Origin: RGIG5612 sp045598285
GTDB lineage: Bacteria; Bacillota; Clostridia; Lachnospirales; Lachnospiraceae
DNA length: 44,972 bases
Direction of reading: 5' to 3'
Assembly (NCBI GenBank): GCA_045598285.1
Contig: JAZLLU010000005.1
Coordinates: 1 to 44,972 of the forward strand
The position numbers were made by a program, and so were the translations under genes. Shown in pieces: positions 1 to 6,644 of this stretch. A model generated the notes under the pieces. It saw nothing but the letters and a program-made list of their open reading frames with translations, was not told where the DNA came from and ran no database searches. Within the stretch, counting starts at the first letter, position 1, and every line of letters starts with the position of its first letter.

Positions 1-520
1 AAATGCAGCAAGAACATCTATTGGCTCAAATATGCCAGCCAAATCGTTGGAACTGAAGCATACCATTAAGCTCATTTGGGAACTCGATGCTGAGATTGAA
101 GAGGTTGAACATGAAATCAAAATCATCATGGATGAGATTAACTCTCCAATACTTTCCATTCCCGGAATTAGTTATCGTATGGGAGCGATGATTATTGCTG
201 AAGTAGGTGATTTCAAACAGTTTTCTTCTCCGGATAAGATACTTGCTTATGCTGGAATGTCACCATCCACATATCAATCGGGACAGTTAGACAACTGCTA
301 CGCAAGAATGGAAAAACGTGGTTCCAGGTATCTTAGATATGCTTTGTTCAATGCTGCTATCTATGTATGTCATTGGGATCCAACCTTCAAAGCTTATCTG
401 GAAAAGAAGCGGGCCGAAGGAAAACACTACTTCGTTGCTTTATCCCACGCAACCAAAAAGCTTGTTAGAGTTATGTACCAACTTGAAACATCTGGTCAGC
501 AATACATAAAAGCCAGCTAA
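1..520 (+). CDS. IS110-family transposase, C-terminal part
   Basis: The frame is open from the first bases of the window, so the gene starts outside it and only about 173 C-terminal residues are visible. The stretch beginning SIPGISYRMGAMIIAEVGDF, followed by an LAYAGMSPSTYQSG segment and a conserved arginine/tyrosine-rich tail (RGSRYLRYALFNAA), is the typical IS116/IS110/IS902 C-terminal domain (Transposase_20) with its helix-hairpin-helix-like start. IS110 enzymes use a DEDD N-terminal catalytic domain, which would lie upstream of base 1. These elements usually lack terminal inverted repeats, and I see none in the 160 bases after the stop. The copy is a sign of past insertion next to moaC. 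Whether it is intact cannot be judged here. Confidence 0.9.
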   Translation, partial: NAARTSIGSNMPAKSLELKHTIKLIWELDAEIEEVEHEIKIIMDEINSPILSIPGISYRMGAMIIAEVGDFKQFSSPDKILAYAGMSPSTYQSGQLDNCYARMEKRGSRYLRYALFNAAIYVCHWDPTFKAYLEKKRAEGKHYFVALSHATKKLVRVMYQLETSGQQYIKAS

Positions 521-683
521 TCATTCCAATATCATATCATCTTGTCAGAGCACCATCGCTGATGCTCTATTCGTCATGCAATTTTCAATGTACTGATTGC
601 GATGATTTAGTCACCGCCACTATATCCAAAACATTTCTGCTTTTTAACTTTTTATTGACTTTCTTTAATAGTTAGTCTTTTTT

Positions 684-1160
684 TTACTTTGCTTGATAAT
701 GTCCGCTTTTTCCACCATCTTTTTCGAGCAAATAAACTTCTGAAATCTTAATATCACGTTGCACTGCTTTACACATGTCATAAATTGTTAAAGAAGCAAC
801 ACTAGCAGCTGTCAATGCTTCCATTTCGACTCCTGTTTTCCCTTTACACTTTGCTGTAGAAATTACTTTAATTGTATAATTAGTATCATCTAGTTCGAAT
901 GATATATCAACGCTAGTCAAATTTATCGGATGACACATTGGTATTATTTCAAAAGTTCTCTTAGCAGACATTATTCCAGCAACTTGGGCAACTGAAAGAA
1001 CATCTCCTTTTTCTATCTTGCAATCCTTAATAAGAGTGTAAGTTGTTTCATTTACATGCACAAGTGCAGTAGCTTTTGCAACACGCAAAGTTTCATCTTT
1101 GCTAGAAACATCAACCATTCTCGCTCTTCCATCTTCATTGAAATGTGTTAAGTTTTCCAT
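684..1160 (-). CDS. moaC: Cyclic pyranopterin monophosphate synthase MoaC
   Basis: MoaC (158 aa, usual family length about 160) converts the MoaA product into cyclic pyranopterin monophosphate, the second half of step one of molybdenum cofactor synthesis. Family motifs are visible: MCHPI near residue 97, the GVEMEALTAASVASLTIYDM block, and the C-terminal LLEKDGGKSG with the conserved lysines. The ATG lies one base past the moaA stop, and its ribosome-binding site GGAGGT is formed by the last two moaA codons, so translation is probably coupled. No other molybdopterin genes are in the window. I see no convincing terminator between the stop and the transposase remnant. Confidence 0.96.
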   Translation of the reverse strand: MENLTHFNEDGRARMVDVSSKDETLRVAKATALVHVNETTYTLIKDCKIEKGDVLSVAQVAGIMSAKRTFEIIPMCHPINLTSVDISFELDDTNYTIKVISTAKCKGKTGVEMEALTAASVASLTIYDMCKAVQRDIKISEVYLLEKDGGKSGHYQAK

Positions 1161-1161
1161 A

Positions 1162-2121
1162 TTAACCTCCGATTTGATTCATTCCTCTTAAAGAATTACT
1201 TGGGTTATCAAAGCCTATATCAAAGTTAATTGGTTTTGCTTGTATATTATCTTGTATAGCTTTATACAACTCATCACCATGCATCCCTTTGACACAAAAT
1301 TCAGTTTGTGAATGAAGACACATTTTAATTTTTCCATCAGCCGTGAGTCTCATTCTATTGCATTTTTCACAAAAATGATTACTAACAGGACTAATTAAAC
1401 CAATTTTTCCTTTATATTCATCAATTTTGTATATTTTTGCTACTCCACTGTTGCTGAAGTGTTTTAAACTAGGTTCTGTAGCCAAAACAACATCATTTGT
1501 AATAAATATTTTTTTATCAAAGTCTTTTGCTGGTCCTATTGGCATTAGCTCAATAAAACGAACCTCAATATCTTCATTTCTTGTTAATTCAATAAAATCT
1601 TTAATCTCATCATCGTTCACTCCACCCTGCAAAACCACGTTTATCTTAATATTTTTGAAGTCTTCGCTTTTTAATTTTGCTATTCCTTCAAAAATTTTTT
1701 GTACAGGATGTTCGATATCTAAACATCTAGTAATTTTTTTGTATTTTTCGTCTTGCAAAGTATCAAGACTCACATTGATTCTTTTTACTCCAGCTAACTT
1801 CAAATCATGAGCGTATTTTTCCAAAAGCAATCCATTAGTAGTTATACAAAGTTCTTGAATACCTTTAATTGAGGCTATTCTTTGGCATATTTCAATTATT
1901 CCTTTTCGAACCAAGGGTTCTCCACCTGTAAGCCGAACTTTTTTTATTCCTAACTTTGCAGCTTGCTCTACAAACTCCTCGATTTCATCTACACTAAGTA
2001 TGTCATCGTGTGAGAGTTTATTTACTCCACACTCTGGCATACAATAATTGCACCTTAAATTACATAAATCGGTTACCGATATTCTTAAATAATCAATTTC
2101 TCGGTTAAATGAATCCTTCAT
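1162..2121 (-). CDS. moaA: GTP 3',8-cyclase MoaA (radical SAM)
   Basis: MoaA is the radical-SAM enzyme that cyclises GTP at the start of molybdenum cofactor synthesis. The N-terminal cluster motif CNLRCNYC follows the family start DYLRISVTD. The second cluster is CEKCNRMRLTADGKIKMC (C-x2-C-x13-C). The chain ends in Gly-Gly, which in this family completes the active site. I chose the ATG at 2121 (319 aa), because the sequence then starts about ten residues before DYLRIS as in other MoaA proteins. An in-frame TTG at 2130 is the alternative, and neither has a strong Shine-Dalgarno sequence. A TATAAA-like box lies about 50 bases upstream. It is the first gene of a moaA-moaC pair. Confidence 0.95.
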   Translation of the reverse strand: MKDSFNREIDYLRISVTDLCNLRCNYCMPECGVNKLSHDDILSVDEIEEFVEQAAKLGIKKVRLTGGEPLVRKGIIEICQRIASIKGIQELCITTNGLLLEKYAHDLKLAGVKRINVSLDTLQDEKYKKITRCLDIEHPVQKIFEGIAKLKSEDFKNIKINVVLQGGVNDDEIKDFIELTRNEDIEVRFIELMPIGPAKDFDKKIFITNDVVLATEPSLKHFSNSGVAKIYKIDEYKGKIGLISPVSNHFCEKCNRMRLTADGKIKMCLHSQTEFCVKGMHGDELYKAIQDNIQAKPINFDIGFDNPSNSLRGMNQIGG

Positions 2122-2225
2122 TTTTTTCAAAAGTTTTACATTATTAAAAGAAAAATACTTTACTGCTCTTTTTTATAATTAAATCTTATTTTTTACACTT
2201 CATTTTTCTTATTTATTATAACATA

Positions 2226-2266
2226 ATAAAAAAAATAGCATTGGATTTTTTTATCCAATGCTATTT
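2226..2266 (-). terminator. Intrinsic terminator of the RepL/IDH-like gene
   Basis: A 14-bp perfect inverted repeat (2233-2246 with 2253-2266) and a 6-base loop are followed on the minus strand by a run of seven or more T residues. It lies about 20 bases after the stop of the gene at 2287-3933 and isolates it from moaA. Confidence 0.92.
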
Positions 2267-2286
2267 AGGGAAAGGAAAGGGTTAAA

Positions 2287-3933
2287 TTATTTTTTAACCG
2301 CGAAGTAAATATCTTCAAAGTACTTCTTTATAGCTAAAACGAAATCTTTAGTGCTTAAAATATATGGTTCTGTAATATTGGTATATTTTGCCAAGTCTCT
2401 AGTCATATATCCATTACCTATTGTGTTTAAAACAGCCTGTTCAAGGTTATTAGAGAATCTGATCAACTCTAATATACCATCAACTTCGCCTCTAAGTCTC
2501 AATGCGGCTGTCCATGCAAATATAACTGCAATAGCACTCTTTGATATAGTTCCTTTTTTTTCTTCATTCTCTTTTTCAAGAACAATATCATCAGCTTTAA
2601 ATATATAACTTTCGTCGTTAGAAACAATTGTTGTCTTCATAAGTTGTGAACCACCAAAAGCACTTGTGACCATACTATTAATTAGTTCACCATCGTGATT
2701 GTTAATAGCCCATATAAAACCGCCCTGGCTATTAATAGCATTACCAATAGTTGAATCAGTAAGCCCGTGATTAAATTTAATTCCTTCTTCTTTGAATTTT
2801 TCTTTATATTCACGTTCAAACAATTCTGTGAAAGTATCGTAATATGCTCTGTCAAATATAGTAGATTTATCAACTCTATCAGTAAAAAGTAAGTTTGTTT
2901 TTGTTTTTAATGCATATTCAAAGCAGTTTCTAGCAAAAGAAATAATGTTTCCTGCTAAATTATAGTTGCAACTAATAATTCCAGGAGTTGAGAATTCATT
3001 AACATAGAAAACATCTTTTGATTCATCTGCGTTAGTATAAACAATTTCTGCAATGCCCGGCTTTTGTGGTTTTACTTCCACTGTTTCATTCATTTTTCCA
3101 TTAAGCTGTCTAGCAATAGTAATTGGTTTAGCCCAATTTCTAAATAAAGAAATGAAATTTTTAGTAGTGATTGGTGAAGTAAAAGATGTTCCTTGAATAA
3201 AATCTTCAACATTCTTTGTTTTTGTTTCGATTGTTTTTGCATCATGTCTTGAATAACCATATGATACACAAATTTTATTTGCCTTGATTTTATTTAACAA
3301 TTCATATTCAAAATAATCATTTTCTGATGAATCTTTTTGTCTTAACGAAAAATCCTGTGTGCCAATTTCAATATAAGGATTAATGAGTTCATCCATAACA
3401 AGGTTATGCATAGATTCGCAATCCAAGTTGCGATTAAGAATAATAATATTATTGATTACTTTTGTCTTAACAAAGTTAGGATCCTCTGTTTTTGAAGAAG
3501 AAGATGAAAAAGGTAAAATATTAATAGATTCGCTTGCTTGTGCCTCTTCATCATCCTTTTGCTTAACCAAACTATTGATCTTATCTTCTTCAGTTTTTTG
3601 TGAACACTCATAAAATACGTTTGTGTCAACAAACCAAACACCATTCTGTAACTTTCTTAAAAAGCCACTAGCTTGCAATTTTTTCATTATTTTTGCAATT
3701 GTAGTTTGGCTGCATTTAACATCTTCTGAAATTTTCTTGTATGTTCCAATAAATAAACTAGTGTCTAAATTGATATTTTCGACAATATATAAGAAAATCT
3801 CAATTTGTTTGCTATCTTTAATCTCAATTGAATTAAGATAGTCTGAAAAGTAGTTTCTCCACTGCAGTATAGCAGTAGAATTGTAGCTGTTATTATTAAT
3901 CAGCAAATTCATATATTTTTTTTCAATATCCAT
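2287..3933 (-). CDS. RepL-like winged-helix protein fused to a degenerate isocitrate-dehydrogenase domain
   Basis: This is a 548-aa protein. Residues about 43-103 (FLYIVENINLDTSLFIGTYK, then a helix-turn-helix and KLQASGFLRKLQNGVWFV) look like the winged helix of Firmicute plasmid initiator RepL. A charged, serine-rich linker (105-155) follows. Residues about 160-545 match the eukaryotic-type NADP-isocitrate dehydrogenase fold along their length: NWAKPITIAR (267-276), NSQGGFIWAINNHDG (401-415), AIAVIFAWT (467-475) and MTRDLA (510-515). By eye alignment to human IDH1, Arg132 (R275) and Asp252 (D393) are kept. Lys212 is R353, Asp275 is E416, Asp279 is S420, Tyr139 is N, and the HGTVTRH cofactor loop is gone (448-454). 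It is therefore probably catalytically dead and acts as a sensor or scaffold joined to a DNA-binding domain. It is monocistronic, with its own promoter and terminator. Function unknown. Confidence 0.8.
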   Translation of the reverse strand: MDIEKKYMNLLINNNSYNSTAILQWRNYFSDYLNSIEIKDSKQIEIFLYIVENINLDTSLFIGTYKKISEDVKCSQTTIAKIMKKLQASGFLRKLQNGVWFVDTNVFYECSQKTEEDKINSLVKQKDDEEAQASESINILPFSSSSSKTEDPNFVKTKVINNIIILNRNLDCESMHNLVMDELINPYIEIGTQDFSLRQKDSSENDYFEYELLNKIKANKICVSYGYSRHDAKTIETKTKNVEDFIQGTSFTSPITTKNFISLFRNWAKPITIARQLNGKMNETVEVKPQKPGIAEIVYTNADESKDVFYVNEFSTPGIISCNYNLAGNIISFARNCFEYALKTKTNLLFTDRVDKSTIFDRAYYDTFTELFEREYKEKFKEEGIKFNHGLTDSTIGNAINSQGGFIWAINNHDGELINSMVTSAFGGSQLMKTTIVSNDESYIFKADDIVLEKENEEKKGTISKSAIAVIFAWTAALRLRGEVDGILELIRFSNNLEQAVLNTIGNGYMTRDLAKYTNITEPYILSTKDFVLAIKKYFEDIYFAVKK

Positions 3934-3978
3934 CGCTTTCCCTTTCCTTTTTACAATGATAATTTACTGGATGCCTGT

Positions 3979-4007
3979 ATTATAATTTAAAATAGGAAAA
4001 AAGTCAA
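3979..4007 (-). promoter_or_regulatory. Sigma-A promoter of the RepL/IDH-like gene
   Basis: On the minus strand, TTGACT (4007-4002), a 17-base spacer and TATAAT (3984-3979) give a near-consensus housekeeping promoter. The start point would be near 3972, about 40 bases before the ATG at 3933. The ribosome-binding site is the purine tract AGGAAAGGG at 3948-3940. Confidence 0.85.
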
Positions 4008-4442
4008 CATTTATTATCTATAATACTCCATAAATTTTTCAGTAAAAATATTATTAAATGTTTGATTTTATATAATATATTAGATTCATGACTTTGCTGC
4101 TCCACTATTCAATTTAATTTTAAAAAATGCGTGAAGTAATACAACCATAAATACAAAAAATATTTTTTCAAAATATAAGCAAAAAGTAATATGAAGTACA
4201 ATAGAAAAATCAATAAATTTGATAGTTTGAAAAATATCACAGTAATAAAAACTTTAACAATATTTGTCACAACTTTGATAACACAAGCATATATTCTAAA
4301 TAGAAGATATAGTAATTAATCATCTAAGCCAGAACATTACATTGTTAGATCTGCAAAAGGGAGTGAATGCTCGTTAAATTATTATCAGACATTTAGTATT
4401 TATAATGAAGTGTAAGACAAAGCTGAAACTATGCTAATAATT

Positions 4443-4610
4443 CCATTTTATATTTCACTTTAAAATATTACTCTAATTATAAAGTGCCATTTTTTTTAAT
4501 ATAATCACAAATTTATACTATAAAATTGTGATTATATTTATAGCTGAATCATGCTCTTTGAAGTGATAATTCCTGTTATAATATGATGTGCCATTTTATA
4601 TTTTACTTCA
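4443..4610 (+). repeat. Pair of imperfect direct repeats
   Basis: The 20-base sequence CCATTTTATATTTCACTTTA at 4443-4462 recurs at 4591-4610 with two differences. A third, shorter AAGTGCCATTTT match sits at 4482-4493 and resembles the bases around the second copy. No function can be assigned. Confidence 0.6.
4498..4538. repeat. 13-bp perfect inverted repeat
   Basis: The arm AATATAATCACAA (4498-4510) is exactly complementary to 4526-4538, with a 15-base AT-only-plus-one-C loop. It could be a cruciform, a protein-binding palindrome or a weak transcription terminator. It lies between the two direct repeats. Confidence 0.75.
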
Positions 4611-4657
4611 AAAAATAATTGATTAAACAATTTTTACGCACAACTACATTGTTGATA

Positions 4658-4666
4658 TGTGGATAA
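4658..4666 (-). promoter_or_regulatory. Perfect DnaA box
   Basis: TGTGGATAA on the plus strand is the reverse complement of the consensus DnaA box TTATCCACA. It is the only exact copy I see in this spacer, so it may be chance in AT-rich DNA. It is recorded because the neighbouring protein has a plasmid-initiator-like domain. Confidence 0.45.
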
Positions 4667-5124
4667 CATTTTTTAGAATTTAACACTCTATCATTTTTAT
4701 TGTCTATTTTACTATTTACTTTACTATTTCGTTTTTTCCAATTTTTTGTATTTGTTATGTATTTTTTGTATAACTTTATAATATTTTCTATGATCTGAAC
4801 TCCTAGATAAATTTGAGCACAAGTTATTCTATTCCTTTAACACAAGTTTCCTTATATTTTTTTATATTATTTATATAATTTTTTTTATTAATTTTGTGTT
4901 CAAAATATAATCTTGCATTAATTTTTATATTTAATATTTTATTATTCTAGATTTTTTTATTTTGAATTTGTTTCCTTTTGATATTACAATCTCATTTGTT
5001 TACTATCTTTTGTGTATATTTTTTTATTCATTTTTTTTATTTTTATTTTTTCTTATCAGCTTGTTATAAAAACAATTACACAATTTGTGTAAATAACTCT
5101 ATCTTTTTTCATTTTATTATATAT

Positions 5125-5153
5125 TTGACAAGCAAATTGTATTGCTATATAAT
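5125..5153 (+). promoter_or_regulatory. Consensus sigma-A promoter of the HTH/coiled-coil gene
   Basis: TTGACA (5125-5130), a 17-base spacer and TATAAT (5148-5153) match the housekeeping consensus exactly. The predicted start near 5160 gives a 40-base leader to the ATG at 5200. Confidence 0.9.
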
Positions 5154-5199
5154 TCACGCAAGTAATTTTATTATACAACACAATATTGGAGGATATAAT

Positions 5200-5811
5200 A
5201 TGCAAGACAATTTTGTGAATGAATCATTTGAAAATGAAAATAGTCAAACAGAAACAAGTAAAACAACAAAACCTGTAGAAACAAGAATAACAGGTTGGAC
5301 ATCTCTTAAGGAATTTTCAGTTGAATGTGGAATTACATATGAAGCGGTTAGACAACAGGTTCAAAAACATTCTGCTGTATTAGAAGGCCATATTAAAACA
5401 ATTGGCAAGACTCGTTATTTAGACTCTTATGCCAAAAAGTTTTTGCGTGGCAAAAAAGTTAATGCCAAAGATAATCTTCAATCAAGCGAAGACTCATCTA
5501 CCACTGCCTCCTCTCAAATTGGCACAACCTTAAATTCACAATCTTCTTCAACTACAAATACAGTTTTAAAAGATTCATGTGCTTCTAATACACAAAAGTT
5601 TTCAAATACTTCTTCAATAGAAAAAATCAATGCTCAAAAAAATGAGATTTCAGAACTTAAAAAGAAGATTAGATCTCTTGAAGACGAAATTAAACAAATC
5701 GAATATGACAATGTTATTTCACAGTCAATTATCGCTAGTATGGATGTTCGTGAATTCAAAGCTTGGAAAAATAAATTTAAATCTCAAATGAGAGATACAA
5801 TGGATATTTGA
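5200..5811 (+). CDS. HTH and coiled-coil protein of unknown function
   Basis: This is a 203-aa protein. The start at 5200 follows a GGAGG ribosome-binding site with 7-base spacing. The frame is open further upstream, but that part is a run of AT-rich hydrophobic codons with no binding site and precedes the promoter. Residues 1-30 are acidic. About 32-85 form a DNA-binding-like helix-turn-helix (GWTSLKEFSVECGITYEAVR and a KTRYLD turn). About 88-140 are serine/threonine-rich and probably disordered. About 143-178 are a heptad-patterned coiled coil (ELKKKIRSLEDEIKQIE), and the basic C-terminus ends at 203. This layout resembles small plasmid- or phage-borne accessory proteins (DUF536-like), but I cannot name a family. 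The gene runs head-on into rnpB, and its stop codon overlaps the rnpB 3' end. Confidence 0.75.
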   Translation: MQDNFVNESFENENSQTETSKTTKPVETRITGWTSLKEFSVECGITYEAVRQQVQKHSAVLEGHIKTIGKTRYLDSYAKKFLRGKKVNAKDNLQSSEDSSTTASSQIGTTLNSQSSSTTNTVLKDSCASNTQKFSNTSSIEKINAQKNEISELKKKIRSLEDEIKQIEYDNVISQSIIASMDVREFKAWKNKFKSQMRDTMDI

Positions 5812-6138
5812 GTGGGCCTATAAGCCGGGTTCTGTCGTGAATGGTCATCTATCTTGACTTACTGTCGCCAGTAAATTCTTCGCAACCTACCTGAAAGCTT
5901 GGCGGGCAACCTGCAAACGCTTTCTACTTGGTCTTGCTTCGGATGGAGTTTACATATGCCCTTTTTGTTACCAAAAAGGCGGTGGTCTCTTACACTGCCA
6001 TTTCACCCTTACCCTTTCGGGCGGTATATTTCTGTTGCACTAGTCCTGAGATTACTCTCGCCAGACGTTATCTGGCATCCTGCCCTATGAAGCCCGGACT
6101 TTCCTCACCAAAAATGGCGCGACCATTTAGCCCACTCG
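5810..6138 (-). ncRNA. rnpB: RNase P RNA (RnpB)
   Basis: This is the catalytic RNA of RNase P, which matures the 5' ends of tRNAs. The universally conserved 5' block GAGGAAAGTCCGGGC, the GGCGAGAG and TAATCTCAGGACTAG segments, the GGGTAAGGGTGAAA block and the 3' ACAGAACCCGGCTTATAGGC block are all present on the minus strand. The P1 helix pairs GAGTGGGC near 6137-6130 with GCCCACTC at 5817-5810, which sets the ends at about 329 nt. The overall layout looks like the ancestral type A. It starts 24 bases after the trmK stop on the same strand. A weak TATATT box lies at 6148-6143, so it may have its own promoter as well as read-through. A 7-bp stem (5806-5812 with 5783-5789) followed by a T-rich stretch, inside the convergent HTH gene, may terminate it. 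Confidence 0.95.
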
Positions 6139-6161
6139 AACTAATATATTAACTTTTTTAT

Positions 6162-6644
6162 TTATTTTTTGCAAATCTTAAGTTTAATAATATTATAATA
6201 TTTTGTTTTATCGAGAATTGTATTATCGAAAATAATAGAACAACCAAATTCTTCAGCGAATTTATGAATCAGCCCTACATCTCTTTGTGGGGCTAAAATT
6301 ATTTCATCAAAAGACAAGGTTTTCTCTAGATCATCTCTTAGAATTTTATCGATTAATATACCACCCATTCCTGCGATAACAGCACATTCGCATTCGCCTT
6401 TATTTATAGCCTTAAATCCGTCAGATAAGCGACATTCTATTTTTTTAGATAAATCTGCTCTATTTATGTTTTCTTTCGCTTTTTCAAGCGTAGAAACGCT
6501 AATATCGACTGCTATTGCACTAGGTGAAATATTATTTCGTAACAAATATATAGGCACATACCCATGGTCTGTGCCTATATCTGCTACTCGGTTACCTATA
6601 GTAACTAAATTTGCAATTAATTTAAGTCTTTTTGAAATACTCAT
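6162..6644 (-). CDS. trmK: tRNA (adenine(22)-N1)-methyltransferase TrmK, short form
   Basis: TrmK methylates N1 of adenine 22 in tRNA using S-adenosylmethionine. The class I SAM fold is clear: RVADIGTDHGYVPIYLL (motif I), AIAVDISVSTLEKA (motif II), and the family-typical AGMGGILI followed by LAPQRD. The ATG at 6644 overlaps the rpoD stop (TGATG), so translation is probably coupled. A TTG at 6647 is the alternative. At about 160 aa it is shorter than Bacillus TrmK (about 240 aa): the Rossmann domain is complete, but the C-terminal coiled-coil tail is absent. The rpoD-trmK order is the one known from Bacillus and Clostridia. It is followed by rnpB. Confidence 0.9.
   Translation of the reverse strand: MSISKRLKLIANLVTIGNRVADIGTDHGYVPIYLLRNNISPSAIAVDISVSTLEKAKENINRADLSKKIECRLSDGFKAINKGECECAVIAGMGGILIDKILRDDLEKTLSFDEIILAPQRDVGLIHKFAEEFGCSIIFDNTILDKTKYYNIIKLKICKK

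Larger units (their letters stand above)
3949..5199. other. 1.25-kb AT-rich intergenic region between divergent genes
   Basis: No credible gene is seen in this stretch. Both ends hold outward-facing consensus promoters (3979-4007 minus, 5125-5153 plus). Between them are a 13-bp perfect inverted repeat (4498-4538), a pair of near-identical 20-base direct repeats (4443-4462 and 4591-4610), and a perfect 9-base DnaA box (4658-4666). A short open stretch ending with the stop at about 4415 on the plus strand may be a decayed coding fragment, but I do not recognise it. The composition and content resemble a plasmid-type origin or a heavily decayed insertion site. Confidence 0.6.

Noticed and set aside
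4978..5199. N-terminal extension of the HTH gene (74 residues, Phe/Tyr/Ile-rich)
   Set aside because: It would start before the consensus promoter and the GGAGG site at 5188-5192; it is AT-rich noncoding sequence that happens to be open.
3949..5199. Chromosomal origin oriC
   Set aside because: Only one exact DnaA box, and no dnaA, dnaN or rpmH nearby; a plasmid-like origin is more plausible and is itself unproven.
5899..6152. Small open frames in the rnpB interval
   Set aside because: Lie inside conserved RNase P RNA on the opposite strand; no coding features.
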